Origin: Adiantum capillus-veneris
Taxonomy: Eukaryota; Streptophyta; Polypodiopsida; Polypodiales; Pteridaceae
Length of the DNA stretch: 64,000 nucleotides
Direction of reading: 5' to 3'
NCBI GenBank assembly: GCA_014529385.2
Contig: CM043952.1
Coordinates: 53,056,619 to 53,120,618 of the forward strand
Part shown: one piece after another, positions 21,271 to 31,561 of the stretch
How positions within the stretch are numbered: the first letter of the stretch is position 1
How the letters are laid out: each line of letters opens with the position of its first letter
Program-made: the position numbers and the translations under genes
Notes under the pieces: generated by a model
The model's database searches: none
Told to the model about the DNA's origin: nothing
What the model saw: only the letters and a program-made list of their open reading frames with translations

Positions 21271-22876
21271 ACCCACCAACTTATAAAGTCCTGCCGAGGG
21301 GCCTAAATAACTTTAAGTGAGTCTAGCCACTACTTTACTAGTCAGATTCCACTGCCGATCGGCTCAACCATCTCCTAGCTGCCTGGCCTTGACTCTTACG
21401 AGTGAAATTCTTATCCAACGATCGTTTCACACTGGCCACACAATGTCCAAGCATTTGTGATTTTAACAAGAGAGTCCCAAAAATTAAATAAAAAATCAAG
21501 GGAAAGAAACCAGTAAATATATAGTGGTTGTCACAGTCTCGTAACAAAGAGTCTTGAATTGTGACTGTGACTCTGGGTAAAATCGGCAATAAATGTGCTG
21601 GCTCGATCATAGTGGTCTCGTACGGTCCCGTACGTTCTATACACGTACGACGATGTGCGGTACTAAACGAACTAAAAGAAAATATTATGTACGATGACGT
21701 TACGTACGTTCAAAAATAATTCTTAAGTCTAAGGCCTAGGCCCTTGGGTCTAAACTTTCCACTTAAAGAAACTTGACATTTGTACAAATTACAATTTACA
21801 ATACTATAATGTAAAGACTCGAGACTCAAGAGAATGAGCATTACATAAACCAAAATGACAAGTAGAGATTCGAGAATGGGCATGGGAGCATTGAGAGCAT
21901 GAGAGCATTGAGAGCTTGGAGTTGTAAGTGTTGGAGAACAAAATGGAGAGGCATTACTTAAACAAGAAGAGGCTAGAGCATGAGAGAGGGAGGGCATGGG
22001 AGAGGGAGAGCATGGATGATGACTCTTGATGAGTGAGGGAGGGCATGGGAGAGAGAGAGAGTGTCATTAGAATTTAGGTCACATCATCTCACATGGATGA
22101 TGGGCTTCAAGCCTTCATGTCCATTGTAATTTGTCACATGTGGAAGGGCTAGGCTCTAGCACATGGCACATGATCCATTGTGGTGAAAATGCGCTCCAAA
22201 ACCTATCTACAACGTTCACTACTCCACAGTCAGAATACCGTCAACGGTCACAAACGACTGGGAATTTTTGAACATACGAAACGCACTAGACGAACGAGAT
22301 GGAACATGACGAGCCATTCGTCCTTTGTAAGGTCTTCAATCTCATCGAGCTTTGGGGTAAGGGGAGTGTAGTCCGGCACTATTTCCTTTGAATGAAAAGA
22401 AACCAGCGTATGTGCTCGCTGGAGCTCCGAAATGCGGTTCCACGAAGCAGTCCGGGATATGGTGGCCAGATAAGGGAAACGAGTGAGAATGAACTTGTAA
22501 TGTGGTAACTCGTCCTACTCACACTTGATAGTCAACTTCCAAATGCACCAACGTCGGAATCAAAAGCAATGCTTAGAAATATGTATGAGATTCACGTTTC
22601 AGCAGGCTCCGGAGGTCTAGAGAGTTGTTGGGAGATGGAAAATCCTCTGAAATAGCAGGGACCGGACTGTCCTATTCAGATTCTGGCTCAACCTTAGGCT
22701 CTAGAATGGGTTCAAGATCTAGAGCCGGTGCCAGGTCAGGTACTGGTGCTGACAGTAAAAGCGGTTCCGGAGCAGAAAGAAGAAAGGAAGAATTTTTGGG
22801 GAGAATTTCTTTCGAAAGTTCATCTACGTATTACATATGTGGCACTCGGTGTCTATATCGCGATCCGAGTCATAAG
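21271..22876. other. Unassigned DNA: one LTR module, CGTACG cluster, GA-rich reiterations
   Basis: 21275-21306 is a clean copy of the family A module (CCACCAACTTATAAAGTC...GCCGAGGGGCCTAAA). 21605-21720 contains four CGTACG palindromes. 21880-22060 is rich in GAGAGCATGGGAG-like words. 22625-22879 has a Ser/Gly-rich open frame with no known domain. No gene is supported. Confidence 0.4.
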
Positions 22877-22967
22877 TAGCTTGCTATTAGGACCAGTAGC
22901 TTTTAGAAGCCATGCTTTTCATGTCATTGCTTTTGGGTGAGGCCTAAGGGCCTTCAATATGTATGTT

Positions 22968-23019
<52 letters not shown>

Positions 23020-23112
23020 ATTCAAGTTGTTTTGAAGTGAAAGTGTGGTAGAGTTTTTGCAAATTGTAGTTATCTTGTGTTTCCGTTGAATCCCTCGCCA
23101 AAAGTGATTACA
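22877..23112 (+). mobile_element. Family A LTR copy E, 3' part, with primer-binding site
   Basis: Matches 24585-24962: GACCAGTAGCTTT-AGAAGCCATGC, GGGCCTT-AATATGTATGTTGGG, a CT repeat (22971-23015), TTATTCAAGTTGTTTT, and the end GTGATTACA. One base on, TGGTATCAAAGG (23114-23125) resembles the iMet primer-binding site, so this is a 5' LTR end in plus orientation. The 5' part of the LTR is absent. Confidence 0.6.
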
Positions 23113-23862
23113 ATGGTATCAAAGGTCATCTTGCTTTCTTGCCCTTTGCAAATCAAAGCACAATCACCATTGATCCACTCCATGAACCATGACACACATA
23201 AAGCTATAGGAAATGTTAGAGATCATTTATTCTCTTTGACCCAAGAACCATGCAAAATTTTATCTCCCCATAGTTAGCTGCAAGATTGGCATTGACAAAT
23301 ATGCCAAAGGAGCTCAGATTGAAGCACAAATGGCAAATGGGACTTACACATCATTGACACCGTTGATTGGATCACTTCGACTCCACGTTCAAGCATTCGT
23401 AGATCCAGTTGATTTCTACAATATGGACTTGGCAAGATGTGATGTATCATGTTTTATGGGGCATGTTTTGGTTTTGCAAGTACTATGCCAAGCTCAACAC
23501 AAGAGAACAAACGATTCACAGAAACGAAGACTTATTGTTAGACTTGAGTATACCAACTGATCAAGAAGCGATGACAGCTTAAGAATCAATCCTATAAATT
23601 TTAAATTGACGACAAGAAGCATAAATTATTAAATTTATATGAATTTATGAAAGATGATTATGATTATGATTATGATGACCTTGGGTTTGCAATCGTCATC
23701 CAAGCATGATCCAATGTCCTTTTATTTGTATTGGCTATAATACTAGCCATATAGCAAATTTTCATATGCACTTGAGGTGTATGCAACTAGCTTATCACTT
23801 TTATTTCTTTCTCTACTATATCCTACAATCGAGGACGATTGCTTTGATTTTAGAAGGCGATA
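23113..23862 (+). other. Probable 750-bp internal region of a small LTR element
   Basis: It lies between LTR E with its primer-binding site and LTR F in the same orientation. It has no recognisable gag or pol. The longest frame (23330-23560) matches nothing I know. The A/G-rich TTTTAGAAGGCGATA before 23863 is a weak polypurine tract. If the reading is right, this is a non-autonomous LTR element. Confidence 0.45.
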
Positions 23863-24109
23863 TGTGACAGGTTTTGGGGTTAGGGTTTCTGCGTCGAGGT
23901 CACAGATGCAATTAATCACTACGTTCGTTTGGCCAGTCACAAACTCTCTCTAAAAAGGTAGTCCATGTCAATCTCTTTGTCAAAGCCAGAATCTTCTATG
24001 CCACGCACACATTTTCTCTCCTCTTTTATGTCTTTTAATTGCATATGTAATCATTGGTGCAATGAGAAACACTAACTCATTCTCAAAATGACCCTCAGAT
24101 TTTCGAACT

Positions 24110-24426
24110 AACTTGATTGAGTTTTGCACATCCCGTCCGAGGGACCTAAACCCTAACACCAAAAGAAAAAGAAGAAGTTTTACCCAACTTACTGAAGTCA
24201 GCTCAGGGGCCTAAAACCCAAAGTGGATAAGGATTAAAAATCCTAACTCGACCAACTTACAGACCATTGGCCAAGAGACCTAAAAACCCTACCACCAGAA
24301 GAAAAAGAAGTTTGACCCAACTTACTGAAGTCAGCCGAGTGGCCTAAAACCCAAAGTGAGTTGGGATCAAAAATCCTAACTCGACCAACCTACGGAACAT
24401 CGGCCGAGAGGCCTAAAACCCTAAAA
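24110..24426 (+). repeat. 133-bp tandem repeat carrying the CCAACTTA...GCCTAAA module
   Basis: Two units, anchored by ACCCAACTTACTGAAGTCAG at 24182 and 24315, each containing two modules (CCAACTTA followed about 12 bases later by GGCCWAGA or GCCGAG and CCTAAAA). A more decayed copy precedes them at 24110. Confidence 0.75.
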
Positions 24427-24432
24427 TAAAGC

Positions 24433-24436
<4 letters not shown>

Positions 24437-24472
<36 letters not shown>
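24437..24472. repeat. (CA)n microsatellite
   Basis: About 18 CA units, at the same LTR position as the reversed (TG)n tract at 2288-2339. Confidence 0.9.
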
Positions 24473-24473
<1 letters not shown>

Positions 24474-24820
24474 CAACAACAATTGTGTAAAAAGCGATGA
24501 CATCGCATGTTGTACGGATCCACAAGCGAATTGTGGATATTATTGATGACATGGCAGCGCTATACACACAACCCTATGGGCGCTTGCTCTTTGACCAGTA
24601 GCTTTCAGAAGCCATGCTTTTCAACTTTTAGGTGAGGCCAAGGGCCTTTAAATATGTATGTTGGGCTCTCTCTCTAGCATTCTACCACGCGGAGAAGCAG
24701 AGCAATGTCCTAGAGATATACCTTGTTCAAGCAATAATAAAGAAATGTAGAAAGCGACACCAATCTTTGGGGCCAATGCCATCTCGGAGTGGAACTCCGC
24801 CACAACGTGTCTCTCCTGTG

Positions 24821-24822
<2 letters not shown>

Positions 24823-24867
<45 letters not shown>
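24823..24867. repeat. (CT)n microsatellite near the LTR end
   Basis: About 22 CT units. The equivalent tract sits at 22971-23015 and, shorter, at 13675-13692 in sister copies. Confidence 0.9.
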
Positions 24868-24871
<4 letters not shown>

Positions 24872-24962
24872 ATTCAAGTTGTTTTAAAGTGAGTGTTGTA
24901 GAGCTTTGCAAATTGTAGTTATCTTTGTTTTTACGTCCGATCACTTGCCGGTGGTGATTACA

Positions 24963-25451
24963 TGTAGCCACCAGCCGGTCAAACTTTTTTATTAAACATG
25001 GCTGTAAAACATAGTAGTGTAAAAACTTGGCACCAAAGCCATACGGGAGGAGGTGGCGTGAAGGGGCATGCGAAGGGATGCTGCAAAGGGGTGCTCGTGA
25101 AAGGAAATCTAATGCGGAAGCGGTGCCACAAAGAGACACCTTGCAAGGAGCGCAAAAAATCTCTCTTCGAGAACACACCTTTCAAGAGGCACACACGGAG
25201 GCACTCACCAAGAGACACCCCCGTTCACTTCTCACAAAGAGTTATGCTCTAATTGTTCATATCACACATTTCTATTGCTCTTTATACTTCTGTGTGTAGA
25301 TAGCAAATAAATACTAAGTTTACCTCATACCGGTTGGAAGCAAATTCAATGTCGTCATTCCTCTGGTGCCATACAACACGTCCGATTGAGAGTTTAAGAA
25401 AGAGAGCAACGGCGAGGCTAAATGAGTGCCACATCCAAGGCTGGAAAAACA
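24963..25451. other. Unassigned DNA
   Basis: No gene is supported. It could be internal sequence of the candidate minus-strand LTR element whose primer-binding-like site lies at 25459-25470. Confidence 0.35.
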
Positions 25452-26400
25452 ATTTTCTCTGATATCACTATAAAGAGCACGCTTACTATGTGTGTTTATT
25501 CATACTAACATAAAAATTGAACTCTGAACAGAACTTGAAGACAAGAGACTCACGATGGTGAATTTATGTTGAGTGATTCATGTTATAACAAGCTCCTTAA
25601 ATAGGAGACGAAGAAACACATATGAATAGACATAATCATAGGCCAAGAGACGTGACTCTAAACCAGTAGTTGTGTCCCTTCACTGTAGATTCATATCCAT
25701 TCGACGTAGAGATGCGACCATTCATTGAAGAGGCATGGCTATTTACCACACAGGAGCGACCCTTGAGCGAAGAGACGCATCCTTCGTGAATAGGGGTCTC
25801 TGATCTGGTACGTCTTCGTATCTACAATAGGAGCATACAAGGAAGGTGATACAAATCGTGACACAATGGGAGAGTCCTTAGTCCTTTCAAGTTCAAAGAT
25901 AAGTTTGTCTCTCGTCCATTAGTTCTTGCATGGAGGTGACCTACTTGGAGAGGCAAACCTCTTGAAGGGGTGAAGATAATCCAATAGTACATTAATCAAA
26001 CTGATCTTCGAGTGTTAGTTTCTTGAGAAAGAAATGGGTAGATACACATCCCATAATCTTTGACTATAATCTTCCAAAGTATTAGTTTCTTAAGAAAGAA
26101 ATGGGTAAATACGCATCCCATAATCTCTAACTATGATCTTCCAAAGTACCGGTGGAGATCATCTTTGCAAGTAGTTTAACAGGAATGTGAGATAACTATT
26201 GGCAAAATTGTCCTCAAACCTTGACATGTCCTCAGAGCATGAGGCTTGGTGAATGAAGCACTCCACCATTGCATAGCATTGTCCATAAGAGTCTCATTTA
26301 TGCATGTCATCTAGACAGCTAGACAGCTATCCAGTACAGGAGATAATACCTCATGGTATGCACACATATCAGCACCGTTTGAGTAACATGGATTCAATAT
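25452..26400 (-). mobile_element. Candidate decayed LTR on the minus strand
   Basis: On the minus strand TGATATCAGAGA (near 25459-25470) is a 10/12 match to the iMet primer-binding site. Just upstream of it is an LTR-like sequence with CCTATTTAAGGAGC (about 25592-25605), a plausible TATA box. A 67-bp tandem duplication at 26011-26144 would then be in U3. Neither a matching partner LTR nor the outer end was found. Confidence 0.35.
26011..26144. repeat. 67-bp tandem duplication
   Basis: Units 26011-26077 and 26078-26144 differ at only about seven positions (AGTRTTAGTTTCTTRAGAAA, GAAATGGGTARATACRCATC, TATRATCTTCCAA). Confidence 0.85.
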
Positions 26401-27217
26401 AAAAAAAGTTTCGATACTATTTAGATGTGCCATTCCGTACTTTGAACCGCTCAGCAGCCAGATCATCAGACAAAAGATTACACGGATCGAGATTGCTCAC
26501 ACCAATACAAGCTAGAGTCAAAGGTGGTTTTTGCATTTTCTCGCCACCGAAATCATGGCTTTATTCATTGTGCAAGGTATATGGATACAAATCAGATGTG
26601 TCATTGCCCAGTTGCGCACCCCTTGCAGCAAGCAGATATAGACATTGCCAGATTTAACAAGGTGCATCTAGGATATGCCAGCAGGCGCCAGAGACTACTA
26701 TATTGCTAAATATGATTGGAACTCGAGAACGTTTGCATTGCCTCTTCGAGGAGGGCTTTGGAGTCATTAATTCGGATCAGAAATCTCTAGGTTTGCAATG
26801 TAGACAATGCTGAGGAGCAGGGCACAGACCAGATCTCCTCTCAAAAAATCCAGCCACCTACAAGATCTCGATCTCGATCTCTCTCTCTCTCTCTCTCTCT
26901 CAGCTCAAATCGAAACAGACACAGAGTCTGACCTGGTAGAGAGCGCACTAAAACGTGGGCATTCATCTTTTAGCTCCACGGCATGTCGCAGCGGGTAGAG
27001 CCGACTTGCATTTGTAATGATGAATGTGCAATGAAAGTGAGAAAAGGTGCCTCTCAAGTTACGATTTTTCACTGGTAGTTTCTTTTTGCCGGTCATAATA
27101 TAAGGGAAAGGGTGTGGAAAATGAAAAAATTCGAGCATGACATATTTTCAAGATTATTTTGTAAATACCACAAATGCCACTGCAACATGACGAGACCGGA
27201 CTCTTACACAACCTCAA
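26401..27217. other. Unassigned DNA with a short (CT)n tract
   Basis: A (CT)n tract at about 26878-26901. No gene, LTR end or known repeat is seen. Confidence 0.4.
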
Positions 27218-27442
27218 CCTTTTTATTTTTTATGTTTTTTAACAAAACTCACAATTGTGAGTGAATTATATTAATCAACCCAAATAGTCATAAGGTCTTG
27301 TCATGCTCGTGTTGAGCCATGACATCATCCAGGGCCCCAAGTTACATCGGCTAACAGGGCAGCCAGCCCAACCAACTTATCCATGATACATAAGGTTCAT
27401 TATCATGTTCTTCTGAGAGCTATCATGTTCTTCTGAGAGCTT

Positions 27443-28977
27443 TTAATAGCCAAGATTTTCCCCCGTCCTAGGCATGCCCTCTGCTAACAGCAAGGCACAA
27501 GTAGTCCTAGGCCAATCCTCCGATTGTTGCTTGCGCCCGAGCGTCCATATTAGCACTTTGCTCTCTTGTATAATTTCTGCGAAGCTTGCCACCTCAAGAC
27601 CTCCTTCAAACACACGTCGATTCCTTGTTTGCCATACATTATGTAGGAAGAAGTACCTGACGATTTGAGTGTTGATGAGGATGGCAGGACCACTTGAATT
27701 CTTCCCTTCAAGGAAAAGATCAGTCTTGTAAAACCCAATTTTCCATGTTCTTTGGACCCACTTGCATATCTTCCCTGCGAGGCCTTTGATAGTTGGGCAA
27801 TCCATGAAGAGGTGGGCCAGATCTTCACTAGCCAACGTGCACCCCAAGCATCGTTCTGACCCAATCCCTCTTTCCTGAATCTTCACCCTCGTCAGAAGAG
27901 CACCCCAAATTACCTTCCATAAGAATACCTTCATGTGTTGCGGAATCTTTGGCTTCCAAATGTTCTCCATTACTTGCTCCCACCTTTCCTCCGGCCATTG
28001 TTTTTTCCATACCTTGTTAAGGGCGCTAGACCAATTCTTCTTATGCATCATTGTATGGTAGATGTCTTTAGGATGGGGTTTCCATAAGAGACTGCTTCTA
28101 GGCCATTTCCAGGCATTCCAGTCAAACTCCGAAACACAGATAGGCATCACTAAACTGTCAAGCTCTTTCATCACTTTGTGGATCAGCAAGACCTCCAAGC
28201 TATTCAGTTGGTACTCGGTAACTAGAAGGTCAATGGTTTTCCAACTCTTGTTGTCACTGTCCCAGATGTGTACCATAAGTGCCCCAGTCAATTCAGACCC
28301 TTATTATTCAGCTTCCTGGCTATCTCTATCCAATATGGAATTTGTAGCGGTTCTATAACTTTGGACAGCTAGGGGGACCAATGCAAAATGGAGTTCTTGA
28401 AGTATTTGGTTTTCTCCCCCCACATTGAGACTCCTGCTGCTCTATCACATTTTCTTACCAATTCTCCTAAGCTGCCCCCCAGTCTTAGATTAGTCCACGT
28501 CGGGGCTAACAGCTTGTCATGAACCTCCACCCCTCTCCACTTTCCCCCTTTCGAGCCAAGTTTAGCTGCCTCCATCGTATCTTTGATCATGACAATCCAA
28601 ACTTGATACTGTTTAGCTAAGGAAACAACAAATTTGGCACAGCAAGCTTCTGCATGGGCCACAGGGTTCAGAATTCTGAGGCCTCCTTGATTCTCCAGCC
28701 GAGCAACTGATTCCCAATGGGCCCATTGCCATGGCCTGGAGGATTTCGTGTTATTTTTCCATAAAAACCTTTTCACTAGTTTTAAGAACTCTTTCCAGTG
28801 ACACTTAGCTATCTTGAGAAGCGGGCTAGTGAAGGCAATATAAGGAATCATAAAGGCATTTATCACTTTAATCCGACGTGGGAATGGGAGAAGAGCATAC
28901 TCCCACCTACTCATTTTTGTTTTGATTTTTTCAAGCACCCACTCAAATCTTTGCTTGTGAGTTACGTCCACCCCCAA
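27443..28977 (-). pseudogene. LINE ORF2 C-terminal region with zf-RVT domain
   Basis: Two frames. 28369-28977 holds the post-RT region of plant LINEs (KMSRWEYALLPFPRRIKVIN, FLWKNNTKSSRPWQWAHWES, GGLRILNPVAHAEA). 27443-28291 holds the zinc-binding reverse-transcriptase-associated domain (IWKPKIPQHMKVFLWKVIW, CLGCTLASEDLAHLFMDCP, FFLHNVWQTRNRRVFEG). A frameshift between 28291 and 28369 splits them. Confidence 0.87.
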
Positions 28978-29028
28978 GGGGGCTCCCAGATGTCTGAAGA
29001 TATTCCCTTTTTTGACAATCTCCCCCGA

Positions 29029-29871
29029 CTAGACAGAAGGGTCAAATGAGTCATTTTCCGATAGGGAGATCAGCCTTGACTTCTCTATATTACACTGGGA
29101 CCCCGAAGCTACTGAAAAAATTTGTACAATCTCCAGAGCGTTCATGATGACCTGGGGGCACGCCTTCAGAAAGAGGAGGGAATCGTCTGCAAAAAGTTTT
29201 GCTAGGAGTTGGCTATTTCCTGGCAAAGCTAGGCCTTGCAACTCCCCTTGCTCTGCACTAGCTTCGAGCGTCGTGATTAAAGGATGTGATCCTATGGCGA
29301 AAAGTAGGGGGGCTAGAGGGCAGCCCTGCTTAATAGACCTTTTGACCTCAAAAGATCCCACAATTATATCATTGAACAGGTGCTCTGATTGGCTTCCAAC
29401 TCCCAATACACTTACCAAACGACATAGGCGCGGCCCAAATCCCAGAGCTTCCATGACGGCTTCTATATATGTCCATGTCATTCTGTCATAAGCCTTATCT
29501 AGGTCCAACTGTAGCAGTACACACTCTTGCTTCGTGACAGTTGCGTACTCGATGCCCACCATTGCTGCCAAGATGTTATCGTAAATGAACCTTCCTTTGA
29601 TGAACCCATGTTGATGGGGAGAGATGATCTTGGTTAGTAAGGGGGCTAGTCTGAGGGCTACATCTTTAGCAATAATTTTGTAGGCCACCGACATCATCGT
29701 TATAGGGCGCCAGTGTTTCAATTGTGAACAACAAATCTGTTTGGGGATGGGTTTGATAAGCCCTCTCTTTACACTTAACTCCAACGACCCTTCGACAATG
29801 GCTTTATTGGCCATCCTTGTGATTGGGACCTTGAGATCGTCCCAAAATTCTCTATAGAATTCCATCGTCAT
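29029..29871 (-). pseudogene. LINE ORF2 reverse transcriptase
   Basis: 280 codons with LINE RT blocks: RGLIKPIPK, WRPITMMSVAYKIIAK, HQHGFIKGRFIYDNIL, LQLDLDKAYDRMTW, KRSIKQGCPLAPLLFA and the active site FADDSLLFLKA. The frame ends in a stop at 29029 and RT continues after a break into 28977. Confidence 0.9.
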
Positions 29872-29991
29872 CCCATCCCAACCAGGGGACTTTTACTTGC
29901 CAAGGGCTTGCAATGCTAGTGAACATTCATCTTTGGAAAATGCCCTTTCCAAGAAATAAGCTTCTGAGTGGGGAATCTTCTTCTTGACACT

Positions 29992-30720
29992 CTAAAGTAG
30001 GGACCCTCTAGCTTCTTCCACTTCTTGGGACTGAATCTCTGGCCGTCCAATGATTTGACTAAGATAGTTCAGCATCAGACCAGCCATCTCATCCCGGTTA
30101 AGAATTGTTGTCCCTTTCTCATCATAGAGCGAGCGTACCTGGACTCGGCTCTTCTTGATTTTTAAAGCCCCAAAGAAAAGGGCTTGATTAGAGGCTTCAG
30201 GTTGAAGGAAAGTCTCCCTAGAAAGAAGCCTTGCCTTTTTTATATCTTCCAATTGCTCATTCGCTAGGTTAGATTTGGCTTCGAGCCATCGTTTGTGCTC
30301 ATCCTCAGTAGCAAGCCCATTGGCTTTTTTGGAGGTAAGCAATTGTACCTCCGCTGTAACCTACAGAAGCTGTACCTCCCTAACTTTCTTAATTCGGGGG
30401 CTTGAGGTTTTGATTGCTTTCTGGATGCTCCGAGCAAAGAGGTCCCACGCATTGTGTTTGTTGAGGTCGACATCTTTTTTGAGCTTACCTAATGCTTTCT
30501 TGGTTATATTCCTGAAAAGAGGGTCTTTGAATAGGTGTGCCCCTGTTACTAACAGTTTTTTCCCTCCTCTTGGTTTCTGCTCCTCCTCTGTATTCTTCTT
30601 AAATTGTACGTGTAGAGGTATGTGATCCGAGAGGCTTTTTTTTGGGACTACCTTCATCTCCATCAATGACGGTAACCAGTCAGCTTGGTGTGAGCAATAG
30701 CATCTGTCCAGCCTGGAGGC
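29992..30720 (-). pseudogene. LINE ORF2 linker and endonuclease C-terminus
   Basis: 29992-30342 is the linker between endonuclease and RT (NQALFFGALKIKKSRVQVRSL, IGRPEIQSQEVEEA). 30361-30666 contains SDHIPLHVQF, the SDH motif closing the endonuclease domain. Just upstream the frame reads TASRLDRCYCSHQADWLPS, also endonuclease. The first part of the endonuclease is missing at the 30747 junction. Confidence 0.8.
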
Positions 30721-30746
30721 AGTGCGGGCATACTAGAGGCTTGTTA

Positions 30747-31392
30747 AAACCTTTTCACTAGTTTTAAGAACTCTTTCTAGTGACACTTAGCCATCTTGAG
30801 AAGCGGGCTAGTGAAGGCAATATAAGGAATCATAAAGGCATTTATCACTTTAATCTGACGTGGGAATGGGAGAAGAGCATACTCCCACCTACTCATTTTT
30901 GTTTTGATTTTTTCAAGCACCCACTCAAATATTTGCTTGTGAGTTACGTCCACCCCCAAGGGGGCTCCCAGATGTTTGAAGATATTCCCTTTTTTGACAA
31001 TCTCCCCCAACTAGACAGAAGGGTCAAATGAGTCATTTTCCGATAGGGAGATCAGCCTTGACTTCTCTATATTACACTGGGACCCCGAAGCTACTGAAAA
31101 AATTTGTACAATCTCCAGAGCATTCATGATGACCTGGGGGCACGCCTTCAGGAAGAGGAGAGAATCGTCTGCAAAAAATTTTGCTAGGAGTTGGCTATTT
31201 CCTGGCAAAGCTAGGCCTTGCAACTCCCCTTGCTCTGCACTAGCTTCGAGCGTTGTGATTAAAGGATGTGATCCTATGGCGAAAAGTAGGGGGGCCAGAG
31301 GGCAGCCTTGCTTAATAGACCTTTTGACCTCAAAAGATCCCACAATTATATCATTGAATAGGTGCTCTGACTGGCTTCCAGCTCCTAGCACC
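30747..31392 (-). pseudogene. Second copy of a LINE RT segment inside the endonuclease region
   Basis: Almost identical (about 97%) to 28765-29410, in the same orientation. It carries the same FADDSLLF and SIKQGCPLAPLLFA blocks and the same stop. It sits exactly where the middle of the endonuclease should be. Confidence 0.92.
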
Positions 31393-31547
31393 TGCTTTCT
31401 CTTGCTATGGGCATCTAAGTGGCGTTCCTAGATGGCCCAGCAGTTGAGTACTGTCTTCTCCTTTTTTATTTCTTCCCAAAATAGAGTACTCTTCTTACGT
31501 GTTTTCAACCCCTTTATGCTCCAAGATTGGATAGTGAGTGACTCCAT
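31393..31547 (-). pseudogene. LINE ORF2 N-terminus (start of endonuclease)
   Basis: An ATG at 31547 opens MESLTIQSWSIKGLKTRKK, which fits the SWN-RGL start of plant LINE endonucleases; the Asn is replaced by Ser. About 50 codons follow, with one stop, before the junction with the foreign RT segment at 31392. Confidence 0.65.
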
Positions 31548-31561
31548 CTGTAATGAGGGGT

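Larger units (their letters stand above)
23863..24962 (+). mobile_element. Family A LTR copy F, full length, 1100 bp
   Basis: TGTGACAGGTTTTGGGGTTAG to GGTGATTACA. It contains, in order, a region shared inverted with 1-697, a tandem module array (24110-24426), a (CA)n tract, a segment shared with 22877-23112, TTTAAATATG (possible TATA), AATAAAG, a (CT)n tract and the LTR end. The flanking 5 bp do not match. Confidence 0.65.

Noticed and set aside
22625-22940. Ser/Gly-rich frame that looks like a small protein
   Set aside because: Low complexity, no domain, next to LTR sequence; no support for expression.
24998-25299. Two overlapping Lys/His-rich frames
   Set aside because: No recognisable domain and no codon or context support.
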